Notes: a model not told the origin generated them from the sequence alone. 64,000 nt of DNA from Streptosporangium amethystogenes (GCF_000721075.1 NZ_JOEQ01000015.1:234045-298044), one strand, 5' to 3'; positions 39,723-49,401 are shown, counted from the first letter of the stretch. Translations and numbers: made by a program.

Positions 39723-40367
39723 CTAGCCGGCTGAGCGGTGAGTGTCCGCCTGCTCGGATGGTGCTGTGGCTGCGCCGATGCCGCTGTCCAGGATGTCCAG
39801 TGCCCGCCCGACCGTGTCGGTCAGGGTCACGGCGATCTGCTCCGGCGTGCGGCCCTCGCTCCGTAGTCGTGTCGCCTCGTTGATCATGGCGGTGACGGTG
39901 GTCAGGATGAAGGCGGCGATCGCGCGCGCCGCAACGGGTCCCAGATGCGCGGGCACCCGGTCGGACAGGATCGCCGCCAGGTCCTCCTGGTAACGGCTGC
40001 CGCGTAGCTGCAGCGCGTCCAGCAGCGCGGGACTGTTCCGGATGATGGCACCGACGCCGGCGAGTCGCTCGTCAACCGCGGTCCGTGGATCTTCGTGGTC
40101 CGGCGCCTCCGGTACCTCGGACAGTCCGGCGAGCATGCGCGGCAGCTCGTCCTTGAGGAATTCCGGCAGTGGAGTGCTCAGGGGGAGTTGGTCGATCATG
40201 TCGATCAGGTCGGCCTCCACCGGGCGGTGCCAGGCCAGGAGGAGGTCCTCTGGCAGGCGATCAAGGTAAGTGTCGGGCGGGTCCGCCCCATTACCTCGGC
40301 CTTTCCCTTCATTCCTCGGCTGACGGCAAGCCGGTCCAGGAGGCCGCCGGGTGTCGTGTTTTGACAC
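39723..40367 (-). pseudogene. TetR-family gene lacking its DNA-binding domain
   Basis: From about residue 38 the translation follows a normal TetR protein: EDLLLAWHRPVEADLI, as after the HTH (xKEDLLxA), then a typical C-terminal domain with long helices ending TDTVGRALDILDSG. The first 37 residues have no HTH; they are proline/arginine-rich and unlike the family. The HTH-coding part has been lost or replaced right at the divergent padR promoter. The product could not bind DNA as a normal TetR. I treat it as a pseudogene. Confidence 0.65.
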
Positions 40368-40389
40368 CTCTTATGGGTAACCGCTATCT
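40361..40389 (+). promoter_or_regulatory. padR-ABC operon promoter
   Basis: TTGACA (40361-40366), a 17-bp spacer and CTATCT (40384-40389) form a good sigma-70-type promoter 25 bp before the padR start. The segment is AT-rich compared with flanks. Confidence 0.6.
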
Positions 40390-40413
40390 ATTAGCCAACC
40401 GTTAGGGGGCGAC

Positions 40414-40947
40414 ATGCAGGACGCGGTGCTGGCGATGCTCGCCAAGGAGCCGTCGCACGGGTACCACTTGCACGCTCGGCTGCGGCGCAGTCTCGGCCCG
40501 CTGGGCGAGTCGATGAACCGCGGCCAGATCTATGTGACATTGGCCCGGTTGGAGCGAGCGGGGCTCGTTGTCTGCGAACGGGCCGACGGCCTGCCCGAAC
40601 GGCCGGAGCGCAAGGTCTATGCGCTGACACCGGCCGGGCAGCAGCGGGTGGCCGCCTGGCTGGCCGAGGTGGGCTGGCCGAAACCAGACCTGGCGGAATT
40701 CCATCTCAAGCTCGCCGCTGCCGCCGCGGCCCGGCTGGCCGACCCGGTGGAGCTGGTGGCGGCGCAGCGCCGTGAATTGCTGCGCCGCTTGCGTGAGGCG
40801 CAGCGGGCGGCGCTGGCCGAGCCGGTGGGGTCGGGCGCCGGCCTGCTGCTGGAAGGGGTCGTGCTGCGGTTGCAGGCGGACCTGCGCTGGCTGGATGCCT
40901 GTGAGCGGGCCTGGTCCAAGGTCGATGACGAAGTTGAGGGTGGATGA
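40414..40947 (+). CDS. PadR-family transcriptional regulator
   Basis: A 177-residue PadR protein: winged helix (AVLAMLAKEPSHGYHLHARL, MNRGQIYVTLARLERAGLV, RKVYALTPAGQQ) and a C-terminal dimerisation helix pair of the Vir_act_alpha_C type. The stop overlaps the next gene start, so regulator and ABC transporter are co-translated. It probably represses the operon until a toxic compound is present. Confidence 0.9.
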   Translation: MQDAVLAMLAKEPSHGYHLHARLRRSLGPLGESMNRGQIYVTLARLERAGLVVCERADGLPERPERKVYALTPAGQQRVAAWLAEVGWPKPDLAEFHLKLAAAAAARLADPVELVAAQRRELLRRLREAQRAALAEPVGSGAGLLLEGVVLRLQADLRWLDACERAWSKVDDEVEGG

Positions 40948-41684
40948 ACGTGTCGAGCGCCGCGGTCCGGGCCTGTGGCCTGGTGAAGACGCATGGTCAG
41001 GGGCAGAGTCGGGTCCGCGCGGTGGACGAGGTCGACCTGGAGGTGCCTCAGGGACAGATGCTGGCGGTGATGGGGCCCAGCGGCTGCGGGAAATCCACTC
41101 TGCTGCATCTGCTCGGTGGCCTGGAGCGGCCCACCGATGGAGAGGTGTGGGTGGCCGGGCGGCGGATCGACCCGCTGAGCGAGCGAGCTCTGGCGCGCAT
41201 GCGGCGCCGGTCGGTGGGGTTCATCTTCCAGGCCTTCCATCTGGTGGAGGAGTTGTCGGCGGCCGAGAACGTGGAACTGCCCGCGCTGCTGGCCGGGCGC
41301 TCGCGCCGCCAGGCCAGGCGGCGCGCGAGCCTGCTGCTGGAACGGGTCGGGCTCGCCGACCGCGCCCGGCACCTGCCGTCGCAACTGTCGGGCGGGCAGC
41401 GTCAGCGGGTCGCCATCGCCCGTGCGCTGGCCAACGACCCGCTGGTCGTCCTGGCCGACGAGCCGACCGGCAACCTCGACACCACGGCGACCCTCGACGT
41501 GCTGCGGATCTTCGAAGAGCTGCGTGCCGCGGGGCAGACCCTCGTGATCGTCACGCACGACGAGCGGGTCGCGGCCACCGCGGACCGGCTGATCTCGATG
41601 CGCGACGGGATGTTCGTCGACGACACCCGGCTGGCCGGCACCGGCACCGGATGGCTCGGCGACCTGATCGGGCTGGAGGGCTGA
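40944..41684 (+). CDS. ABC transporter ATP-binding protein (LolD/MacB type)
   Basis: A 246-residue ATPase. Walker A is GPSGCGKST, the signature LSGGQRQR, Walker B VVLADEPTGNLD and switch TVTHDE-like (IVTHDERV). The sequence around FIFQAFHLVEELSAAENV is typical of the MacB/LolD/FtsE group. It works with the FtsX-type permease encoded next. Confidence 0.93.
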   Translation: MNVSSAAVRACGLVKTHGQGQSRVRAVDEVDLEVPQGQMLAVMGPSGCGKSTLLHLLGGLERPTDGEVWVAGRRIDPLSERALARMRRRSVGFIFQAFHLVEELSAAENVELPALLAGRSRRQARRRASLLLERVGLADRARHLPSQLSGGQRQRVAIARALANDPLVVLADEPTGNLDTTATLDVLRIFEELRAAGQTLVIVTHDERVAATADRLISMRDGMFVDDTRLAGTGTGWLGDLIGLEG

Positions 41685-41689
41685 ACGTC

Positions 41690-43480
41690 ATGGGCTCCGT
41701 CATGCTCGTCGTGCGACTGGTGCTGGCTGACGTGCGCCGGCACAAGGTCCAGGCCGCGATGCTCCTGCTCGCGGTCACCGCGGCAACCGCCACCCTGGCG
41801 TTGGGCCTGTCCCTGCGCGGCGTGAGCGACGCGCTGTACGAGCAGACCCGCGCGGCCACCGCCGGGCCGGACGTGGTGGCACTCTCCCCCGCCTCCGGCC
41901 CGGCCGTGACCCCGGCCCTGACCTCACTGGCGAACGAGCCCGAAGTCATCGCCCACCATGGCCCCTATCGCATCGTCTACGCCGACCTCACCACGCGCGA
42001 CTCCACCTCGTCCTCAGTGGTGGTGCAGGGCTTCGCCGAGACGCCCGGCGCGGTCAACCGGCCGCTGGTGACCTCGGGTCGTTGGGTACGCTCCGGCGGC
42101 ACGGTCCTCGAACGCGGTTTCGCCACCGCGCTGGGCGTCGGCGTCGGCGACCACGTCACCATCGCCGGCCGGTCGTACCCTGTCGTCGGGATCGCTGTCA
42201 CCGCGGCCACCTCCATCTACCCCTGGGCGGCGCAGATCGGCCCGTACGGCGGCGGGAGCGACTACAGCGGCCTGGCCTGGATGACCCGAGCGGACACCCG
42301 GACACTGGCATCGTCCCAAGATCTCCCGGTGACCATGGCCCTGGACCTCAAGCTACGCGACCCCGCCGCCACCGAGGCCTTCCGCGACGCCCACCGCGAC
42401 TCCACCATCTGGATCAACTTCCACTCCTGGCAGTTCACGGCCGAACAGGACATGGTCATCCTCAAGGACAGCCGGCCGATCCTGGTCGTCGGCAGCTGGC
42501 TGCTCAGTTTCCTGGCCGTCACCGGAGTGGCGGCGCTGGCCGCGGGACGCGCCGTCGAGCAGACGCGCCGGGCCGGGCTGCTCAAGGCCGTCGGCGCCGC
42601 CCCGGGTCTGATCGCCGCCGTCCTGCTCACCGAGTACCTGGCGCTGGCGCTGGCCGGCGATGCGCTGGGGCTGGTGATCGCCCGCCTGGCCGTGCCCGCC
42701 ATCGCCAGCCCCACCGCCAGCCGGATCGGCGACGCGGCCGGGGTGACCGCCGCCACCGTCGCGGCGGCGACCGTCCTCGCCGTGGCGGTGGCGGTGCTGT
42801 CCACGCTGCGTCCCACGCTGCGGGCCAGTCGTACCGCGACCGTCACGGCGCTGACCACCACCGCGCACCAGCCCCGTCACCGACCCTGGCTCACCGCGCT
42901 GTCCGCGCTGCTGCCCACGCCGTTCCTGCTCGGGCTGCGGCTGACCGCCCGCCGGCCCGGCCGGGCCGTGCTGCAGGCGTGCTCCACCGCCACCACAGTG
43001 ATCGCGATCGTCGCCCTGCTGACCCTCTACGCCCAGCAGGAGAGGGGCTACGGCCTGGATGGCTCGTCCACCCTGCCCAACCTGCGCGGCGAGCACGACC
43101 GCCGGCTGATGCTCGCCGTCACCATCCTGCTGATCGCCCTCGCCGTCGTGAACACCATCACGCTCACCTGGACCACGGCCATGGAGGCCCGGGCGAACAT
43201 GGCCATCGCACGTACGCTCGGCGCCACCCCAGGGCAGATCACCGCGGGACTGTCCACCGCCCAGCTCCTGCCCGCGCTGGCCGGCGCCGTCATCGGCGTC
43301 CCTCTGGGCATCGGCCTGCTCTCGCTCTTCGCCGCCAGGAATGCGGCGGAACCCCCCTCCTCCTGGCTGCTCGGCGCCGCACTCGCGACTCTCCTGGCGA
43401 CGGCGGCACTCACCGCCCTGCCCGCGCGCCTGGCGGCCCGCCGGTCCGTGGCACAGACCCTCAGCGCCGAAACGGCGTGA
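41690..43480 (+). CDS. FtsX-like ABC permease
   Basis: About 596 residues. One N-terminal membrane helix (residues 20-40), a ~200-residue extracytoplasmic domain, three helices, a linker, and four more helices near the C-terminus: the double FtsX layout with fused halves. A conserved RTLGATPGQI loop follows the late helix pair. Start ATG 41690 lies 5 bp after the ATPase stop. Likely roles are antimicrobial peptide or lipid export, or bacitracin-type resistance. Confidence 0.9.
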   Translation: MGSVMLVVRLVLADVRRHKVQAAMLLLAVTAATATLALGLSLRGVSDALYEQTRAATAGPDVVALSPASGPAVTPALTSLANEPEVIAHHGPYRIVYADLTTRDSTSSSVVVQGFAETPGAVNRPLVTSGRWVRSGGTVLERGFATALGVGVGDHVTIAGRSYPVVGIAVTAATSIYPWAAQIGPYGGGSDYSGLAWMTRADTRTLASSQDLPVTMALDLKLRDPAATEAFRDAHRDSTIWINFHSWQFTAEQDMVILKDSRPILVVGSWLLSFLAVTGVAALAAGRAVEQTRRAGLLKAVGAAPGLIAAVLLTEYLALALAGDALGLVIARLAVPAIASPTASRIGDAAGVTAATVAAATVLAVAVAVLSTLRPTLRASRTATVTALTTTAHQPRHRPWLTALSALLPTPFLLGLRLTARRPGRAVLQACSTATTVIAIVALLTLYAQQERGYGLDGSSTLPNLRGEHDRRLMLAVTILLIALAVVNTITLTWTTAMEARANMAIARTLGATPGQITAGLSTAQLLPALAGAVIGVPLGIGLLSLFAARNAAEPPSSWLLGAALATLLATAALTALPARLAARRSVAQTLSAETA

Positions 43481-43574
43481 TCAGCCCCGCCCGGCAGGCG
43501 TCGGCAGCACCCATGGCCGGTATTGAGTCGACGCCTGGAACCTGACGGCTCCCCGTCCGGCCGGTTGGATGCGC

Positions 43575-44249
43575 TCATGTGTTCGGTCGGACAGCCCCTG
43601 CCTGGGCTTTGCGGGCGAGCAGGTGAATCTCCTGGAACTGCCGCCGGTCGGTGGGCTGAGGCTCGCGAACCATCCGGGCCACCTCGGCCAACCCGGACTC
43701 GCGCAGCATCGCGGCGAGGTGATCAGGCCACCACCGATAGGCCGGCGCGACTGCGTGATCGAAGACCTGCGTCGGGTGAGACGGGTCATCGCTTGCCGAA
43801 AAGCCGACCAGAAGGTGGCCGCCGGGTGCCAGCACACGATGGAACTCCGCCAGGATGACGGGGAGTTCCTGCGGCGGAGTGTGGATGATGGACCAACGTG
43901 AGAGTACGCCGCCCAGCACGCCGTCGGCGATGTTCAAAGCGGTCATCGAACCCACGTCGAACCGCAGGCCCGGATAGGCCTGCCGAGCCAACTCGATCAT
44001 CGCAGGAGAGGCGTCGACACCAAACGCCGCCAGCCCCAACTCCTCTAGACAAGCGGTGATATGGCCAGGCCCGCACCCCAGGTCCGCGACCTGACCGTCC
44101 CCACTCGCACGTACGACCTCGGCGAAGGCACCCAAGATCGCGCGGTCCAGGGGCCTGTCACGCAGCTCGTCGCGGAACAGTTGCGCATAGGTGGGGGCAA
44201 CGGCGTCGTAAGCCTCGAGGGTGGCACTGAGGGCATCGTGTTCGACCAT
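43575..44249 (-). CDS. Class I SAM-dependent methyltransferase
   Basis: A 224-residue protein with motif I VADLGCGPGHIT near residue 55, FGVDASPAMIELAR (motif II) and LSRWSIIHTPPQEL then FHRVLAPGGHLLVGF. This is the methyltransferase-11 type common in actinomycetes. The substrate is unknown. It stands alone, convergent with the permease operon, next to gene debris. Confidence 0.88.
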   Translation of the reverse strand: MVEHDALSATLEAYDAVAPTYAQLFRDELRDRPLDRAILGAFAEVVRASGDGQVADLGCGPGHITACLEELGLAAFGVDASPAMIELARQAYPGLRFDVGSMTALNIADGVLGGVLSRWSIIHTPPQELPVILAEFHRVLAPGGHLLVGFSASDDPSHPTQVFDHAVAPAYRWWPDHLAAMLRESGLAEVARMVREPQPTDRRQFQEIHLLARKAQAGAVRPNT

Positions 44250-44334
44250 GCTCGCGACAGTAGTTCCTGGCGCCGAGGTGAGCCGAGAGAATCACGATCC
44301 TCCCTCCCGTCCGTTCGCCCGGGCTATCGCCGGT

Positions 44335-44490
44335 TCAGGGAAAGCTGCGGTCGCTGCCCACTTCTTCGAGTTGATCCAGTTCGGCGGTCGCCCAACGTCC
44401 CTCGATGAGGGCCAAACGCCCGCTGGTGCGCAGCAGGCTCATCCATCGGCGCAGCGCCTCCTTGGGGTCGGGCAAGGTCCACTGCCTGCT
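44335..44490 (-). pseudogene. Methyltransferase remnant
   Basis: The translation WTLPDPKEALRRWMSLLR followed by SGRLALIEGRW matches the motif III region of class I methyltransferases (xLPDPxxALRRWxxLLRPGGRLVLIEG). Nothing upstream or downstream completes the fold. It is a fragment on the same strand as the intact methyltransferase next to it. Confidence 0.6.
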
Positions 44491-44655
44491 CATGCGGTGC
44501 GAGTCGCGACGACGCGGTTCTTGGGCAACCGGCGGGCGATGCGTCCGCCCTGCTCTCAGCCGCTCCTGGGCGACGCGGTGGTCTCGGCGTGGCCAGGGAG
44601 GCCGACGGCTCCTCACGTCCGTGACAGGAGCGCGCCGTAGCTTGAGCGGATGGCA

Positions 44656-45309
44656 TCAGAGGCCGAACATCGGGCGGCAATCTGTCATCCCGTCAACCCT
44701 TACCGGCTGCCGGTTCTGCTGAGTCCATTTCTGCCTGGTGAGCCGTAGACGATCGGACATGACGACCTCGTCACCGCGGGCATCGACTGAGACGCCGTCG
44801 TGCTCGTAGCCGAGCTTGCGGGACACGCCCTGAGAGGCATGGTTGTCCTGGAATACCTCGGTACGCGCAGCATGTGCGTCGAGGTGGTCGAAGGCCAGGG
44901 TGAGCAGACCGACCCGAGCCTCGGTTCCGTAGCCCTTGCCCTGGTGTTCGATGCCCAGCCACGCGGACGTTGTGACCTCCCGGACGACCAGGAAATCGCG
45001 CGCTCGAAGCGTGACCACGCCAAGCGGTCGGCCGTGGCGGAAGACCCCGAGTCCGAGCCGCCACGCTGCCACGCTCCATCCTGCGAGCTGGCTCCAGTGT
45101 TCCTGGAGCACAGACCGTGCTCGATCCTCGGGACCGCCGTCGGTCCACGGGGTCAGGAACGGGCGCTCGTCTGCCCGGTGCACGCCCTTGCCTGCGAGAT
45201 TTGCGAGTGCCGCCAGTTCTTCCTCGCGCGGCAGGCGGAGTTCAAGTCGTGGTGTGAAGATGCTCAGGCCGTATTGGGGCCACAGGTCAGCAAGCACAGG
45301 CCAGATCAT
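44656..45309 (-). CDS. GNAT-family N-acetyltransferase (RimJ/RimL-like)
   Basis: A 217-residue acetyltransferase. The first strand LSIFTPRLELRLPREEE and the acetyl-CoA-binding loop around IEHQGKGYGTEARVGLL are typical, and EVFQDNHASQGVSRKLGYEHDG is the usual C-terminal half. RimJ/RimL relatives acetylate protein N-termini, amino acids or antibiotics. No close context. The ORF runs to its ATG without a strong ribosome site. Confidence 0.88.
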   Translation of the reverse strand: MIWPVLADLWPQYGLSIFTPRLELRLPREEELAALANLAGKGVHRADERPFLTPWTDGGPEDRARSVLQEHWSQLAGWSVAAWRLGLGVFRHGRPLGVVTLRARDFLVVREVTTSAWLGIEHQGKGYGTEARVGLLTLAFDHLDAHAARTEVFQDNHASQGVSRKLGYEHDGVSVDARGDEVVMSDRLRLTRQKWTQQNRQPVRVDGMTDCRPMFGL

Positions 45310-45379
45310 TACGACTCAGTCCATGCCATACAACTGAATTACTGTCGAGATCGGGATTGTCATCGGCATGTCAGCGCAT

Positions 45380-45560
45380 CGCCACTGTGCGCGACCTTGC
45401 CCGGTCGAGCCGCGGCAGGCCGTTGGTGTTCTTGTTGGAGCCGCGTTGCCATGGGTGGCCGGGGCGCAGAAGTAGACGGGCATGTCGGCGGCGGCGGAGA
45501 ACCCGCGGTGGCGGCCCACATCGCTGCCGGCGTGTGGCGACTCGATCAGATGGCCCTTTA
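45380..45560 (-). mobile_element. IS30-family transposase relic
   Basis: In the minus strand one frame gives ADMPVYFCAP, and the next frame continues HPWQRGSNKNTNGL. Together they match the hallmark of IS30-type transposases ([24 protein letters not shown]). Stops and the frameshift show it is dead, and no terminal repeats or the rest of the gene are present. It marks an old insertion just before the PLP-decarboxylase operon. Confidence 0.75.
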
Positions 45561-45589
45561 GTGCCGACGTGCCGGTAAAGACCGACACG

Positions 45590-46288
45590 TCATCTCATCA
45601 AGCCTTCTGTCGAGTTTTTGTGAGTAAAACCATATGTAGTAAGAATGTCATGTTAGTAGGCTCGCCGGCCGAGGTGGCAGCCTCGAATTCCGGGCTTAGT
45701 CCAAGTTTGCGAGAAAAACTCATAAGCCTCAAAACAGCTGAGAACCGCCCAAAATCTTCCATCTCAATCGCCGTGCGCGAGTAACTGTGGCCGGAATCTG
45801 TCACTCCACCTGCATTCGAGGTCTTGCGCCCCCCTGGCATCAATGATTAGCTCACTTACATGACAGGCGCGCCAACGTGTATGGCGAGTGAAATTCAGGT
45901 TGAATTAATCGCGATTCGTCCACGCTAGGTCTGATCCAGATCCTGATCATCGGCGACGTCGCCGCCGGACTGATCTGAACTGCTCGAACAAGGCGTGAAC
46001 AGGGGGCAATGAGGCCCTCTCATGCCATCTCCCACCTCATCGGTCGACATTCCCTCTCGAAATTGGACCGTTCCAACCTGTCGGAACAGATCAACGGCGG
46101 CATGAATGCCGCCCCGTGCCCCCGCATGTCGAGGATCCCTTTCCCGCTCGACGCAGCACCGCAGATCGCGCGTTTATTAACGAGAACCTTCATGTGACCG
46201 CCTGGGAATTCAATGCACCACGTCTGAATTCTCGTCCAAGCGCGACCACATGGACGTTTTCGACGTCGGATCATTTGGAGGCTCCTCC
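45590..46288. promoter_or_regulatory. Long AT-rich upstream region of the PixA operon
   Basis: About 700 bp clearly richer in A/T than the rest of the window. Short open frames occur on both strands (one on the plus strand ends SLREKLISLKTAENRPKSS) but none is convincing. The region should contain the promoter of the decarboxylase operon. Two GAATTC-containing segments near 46207 and 46227 were seen; no clear operator. Confidence 0.45.
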
Positions 46289-47863
46289 GTGACGAGTTCG
46301 CTTTCCGATGTCCAAAGTTCCCTTCCAGAGCCGACGACCGGCGAAGGCTCCCGGTCACCCACGCCGGGCCTCACCGCGGCCTTCGACCCCGAACGTTTCC
46401 ACGACGGCGCCGTGGACATCGTCAGCCGCCTGACGACGTACCTGGGGGACCGGTCGGTCCGGGGACTCGACCTCCTCGATCCGGCGGTGCTGCTGAAGGC
46501 CGCCCGGGAACTGATGACCCCGGAACGGCAGCGCATCGCCGACTTCGACGCCGACCGGGTGAACCAGATCGTCGACCTGTACACGGGGACCGGCATCCCG
46601 GTCTACTCACCCGGCTACCTGGGACGGCAGTTCTCCGGCGTGGTGCCGCTGGCCAGCCTTATCGACCTGGTCGGCTCGGTGGTCAACCAGCCCTCCTCCT
46701 TCTATGAGGCCGGGCAGCTCCCCAGCGTCGCCGAGCGGCTCATGGCCGAGGAGCTCAACCGTTTCATCGGCTGGGACCGCGACCGGTTCGCCATGGTGAC
46801 GACCTCGGGGGGCTCCCTGGCCAACCTGACCGCGCTGCTGGCCGCCCGCAACCGCGCCTTCCCGCACATCTGGACGCGCGGCGCCGCCGGCATGTCGGGG
46901 CCCCCGGCCATCGCGGTCAGCGAGGAGGTCCACTACAGCGTGGCCCGGGCGGCCGGGGTGCTCGGCATCGGGGAACGGCAGATCGTCCGGCTCCCGGTCG
47001 ACCGGGCCGGGCGGATCCGCTCCGATCTGGCCGGCCCGGTACTGGACGAGGCGTACCGGCGCGGTCTGCGCCCGTTCTGCCTGGTGGCCTCGGCCGGGAC
47101 CACGTCGATGGGCGCCTTCGACCCGCTGGAGGAGCTCGCGGCCGTGGCACGCCGGTACGGGCTCTGGCTCCATGTGGACGGGGCGCACGGGGCGAGCCTG
47201 CTGCTGTCGGACCGGCACCGGGACAGGCTGCGCGGCATCGAGCAGGCTGACTCGCTGACCTGGGACGCCCACAAGATGCTGTTCATGCCGGCGCCGTGCA
47301 CGCTGCTCTTCTACCGCGACGGTACGGCGGCGCGCGGCGCGTTCCGGCAGCGCGCCAGCTACGTCTTCGACGAGGAACCGGACGTCTACAGCGCCTACGA
47401 CAGCGCGGACAAGAACTTCGAGTGCACGAAACGCCCGATGATCATGCCGCTCTGGACGGTCTGGTCGGTCTACGGCCCGGCGCTGTTCGCGCAGAAGATC
47501 GACCGGCTGTGCGCGATGGCCCGGCAGGCGTACCGGATGCTCGCCGCCGAGCCGGACTTCGCCGTGGCGCACGAGCCGGAGTCCAACATCCTGTGCTTCC
47601 GGTACCGGCCGGACGGCCTGGAGGAGGCGACCGTGCACCGGCTGCAGCTGGAGATCCGCAACCGGATCCGGGGCGGCGGGCGCTTCTTCATCTCCAAGGT
47701 CGACATCGACGGGGTGGCGGCGCTGCGAATGGTGGTGATGAACCACCTGATCGACGCCGACCACCTGGCCATGCTCATCGCCGAGATCAGGGACATCGGG
47801 CAACGGGTGCTGCGCGCGAGCGCCACGGCCCGGCACGACCAGCGGAATGGGAGTCATTCATGA
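46289..47863 (+). CDS. PLP-dependent decarboxylase (group II)
   Basis: About 524 residues of the glutamate/DABA/aromatic amino acid decarboxylase family. The PLP lysine lies in SLTWDAHKML; the phosphate and aspartate contacts are in TTSGGSLANL and LWLHVDGAHGAS. Most likely substrates are glutamate, 2,4-diaminobutyrate, aspartate or an aromatic amino acid; the sequence does not decide. I chose GTG 46289, which follows GGAGG by 7 bp, over ATG 46250. The stop overlaps the next start (ATGA). As first gene of the PixA operon it may supply an amine to the next enzyme (inference). Confidence 0.88.
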   Translation: MTSSLSDVQSSLPEPTTGEGSRSPTPGLTAAFDPERFHDGAVDIVSRLTTYLGDRSVRGLDLLDPAVLLKAARELMTPERQRIADFDADRVNQIVDLYTGTGIPVYSPGYLGRQFSGVVPLASLIDLVGSVVNQPSSFYEAGQLPSVAERLMAEELNRFIGWDRDRFAMVTTSGGSLANLTALLAARNRAFPHIWTRGAAGMSGPPAIAVSEEVHYSVARAAGVLGIGERQIVRLPVDRAGRIRSDLAGPVLDEAYRRGLRPFCLVASAGTTSMGAFDPLEELAAVARRYGLWLHVDGAHGASLLLSDRHRDRLRGIEQADSLTWDAHKMLFMPAPCTLLFYRDGTAARGAFRQRASYVFDEEPDVYSAYDSADKNFECTKRPMIMPLWTVWSVYGPALFAQKIDRLCAMARQAYRMLAAEPDFAVAHEPESNILCFRYRPDGLEEATVHRLQLEIRNRIRGGGRFFISKVDIDGVAALRMVVMNHLIDADHLAMLIAEIRDIGQRVLRASATARHDQRNGSHS

Positions 47864-49401
47864 CCATGACGGATGTGGACATCGCCGCCTCGATGGAGCT
47901 GGCGGCACGGCTGATCCCCGAGGAGGAGCTGCGGCCCCACTCGGTGGACGACGTCACCCGGCTGCCGTCGTTCGCGGAGAAGCTGGAGGAGTGCGGGCGG
48001 CTCACCGGAGTCCCGTACTGCGAGTCCCCGCTCGACCTCCAGAACGCGCTGGTGTTCCGCCGGCTTCAGCAGCTCGTCGGCATCGCCCTGCTCAACCCGC
48101 TGTGGCGCGAGCGGCTGCACTACTTCGGGATCCGCAGCGCCCCCGCCGACATGTCCGAGTGGGAGCGGATCCCTCTCTCGGACAAGACCGTACAGCGGGA
48201 CATGTTCATGGGCGCGCGGGCCGGGATGGTCGTGCCGCTCGGCCACGGTGGGTTCGAGGTGGTGGCCAGTGGCGGCACCGGTGACGGCATGCCCCTGGAG
48301 ATCGTGTACTCCCTGCGGGAGCTGCGCGACACCTACCGCATCGCCGGGGCGTTCATGGGCGCCTACCAGCTCGGCCGCTACCTGCGCGGCCCCGCGCCGC
48401 GCTGGCTGTTCACCACCCTGGCCGACTACCAGATGTGGAGCAGCGGGACCATGGTCGGCGGCGTCCTATCCCACGTCCCGGGGGTCAACTACATCGGCGC
48501 GGGACCGGTGAGCGCGCCGGTGCTGGAGCACATGTTCTCCTACCCGGGCCCCAAGGCGCTGATGGGCATCACCGCCGGCATCGCGCTCCTGCCCGAGCTG
48601 GGCGCGGGCCTGCCCCAGCACGCCAGGGCGAGCTTCCGGGTCGCCATGTACGGCAGCGGCTCCCTGCCGCAGCGCAAGCGCGACGAGCTGCAGGCCTTCT
48701 TCCCCAACGTGTCGATCCTCAGTTACTTCGCCGCGACCCAGGCCGAGTGCGTCGGGCTCCAGCTCGACCACACCTCGCCGGCGCTCTCCGCCGTGCCCGG
48801 GCTGCACCTGGTGGAGATCGTGGACGAGCACGGCCGTGCCGTCGCCGAAGGCGAGGAGGGCGAGCTGGTCGTCACCCGGCTGCACGCCGACGAGACGCCG
48901 CTGCTCCGGCTCAAACTCGGCGATCGGATGATCCGCCGCCCCGCCCTGAACGGGCCCGGGCTGCGCACCGAGCGGTTCGAGTTCGCCGGGCGCACCGCCG
49001 ACGTGCTGCACCTCAACGACAGCCAGTATTCGGCGACGCTGGCCTACGCGGCGCTGCGCGGGCGGCTGCGCTCGACGGCCGGCGTCGACCTGGACCTGGT
49101 CGCGCACGAGGTCCAGTTCCACAACCACCGTGAGGACCGGACCCTCACCCTGCTGGCGGCGGTGGACGACGCCGAGGGCACGGCCGCGGCCGTCGAGCAG
49201 TCCCTCGGCCCGAGCGGGACGCGGCAGCTGTTCACCCAGGCGCTGCCGAGCTCCCTGTCGCTCTTCAACGACCGGGAGGCCAACGCGGCGGCCATCGAGC
49301 AGACCGGATACGGGTTCCGGCTGGTGTTCGTGCCACCCTCCTCACCGCAGATCGAGCGGACCACCGTCGGCAAGACGCCGCTGGTCAGGGACCGGGGCTG
49401 A
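47860..49401 (+). CDS. PaaK-like adenylate-forming enzyme
   Basis: A 513-residue protein resembling phenylacetate-CoA ligase and related adenylating enzymes. The P-loop region reads ASGGTGDGMPLEIVYS (family SSGTTGKP); the nucleotide motif is SYFAATQAE where YGSTE is usual; GELVVTRLHADETPLLRLKLGDR matches the hinge-side motif; and TTVGKTPLV near the C-terminus may hold the catalytic lysine. The P-loop lysine is missing, so activity is likely but altered. It may activate a carboxylate for transfer to a thiol or amine. Translation is coupled to the decarboxylase gene. Confidence 0.72.
   Translation: MTMTDVDIAASMELAARLIPEEELRPHSVDDVTRLPSFAEKLEECGRLTGVPYCESPLDLQNALVFRRLQQLVGIALLNPLWRERLHYFGIRSAPADMSEWERIPLSDKTVQRDMFMGARAGMVVPLGHGGFEVVASGGTGDGMPLEIVYSLRELRDTYRIAGAFMGAYQLGRYLRGPAPRWLFTTLADYQMWSSGTMVGGVLSHVPGVNYIGAGPVSAPVLEHMFSYPGPKALMGITAGIALLPELGAGLPQHARASFRVAMYGSGSLPQRKRDELQAFFPNVSILSYFAATQAECVGLQLDHTSPALSAVPGLHLVEIVDEHGRAVAEGEEGELVVTRLHADETPLLRLKLGDRMIRRPALNGPGLRTERFEFAGRTADVLHLNDSQYSATLAYAALRGRLRSTAGVDLDLVAHEVQFHNHREDRTLTLLAAVDDAEGTAAAVEQSLGPSGTRQLFTQALPSSLSLFNDREANAAAIEQTGYGFRLVFVPPSSPQIERTTVGKTPLVRDRG

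Noticed and set aside
45650..45784. Short frame ending SLREKLISLKTAENRPKSS as an XRE-type regulator
   Set aside because: Only a vague likeness to the start of XRE proteins; no HTH follows in any frame.
46009..46197. 62-codon plus-strand frame before the decarboxylase gene
   Set aside because: No ribosome site, no recognisable pattern and it lies in the AT-rich leader.
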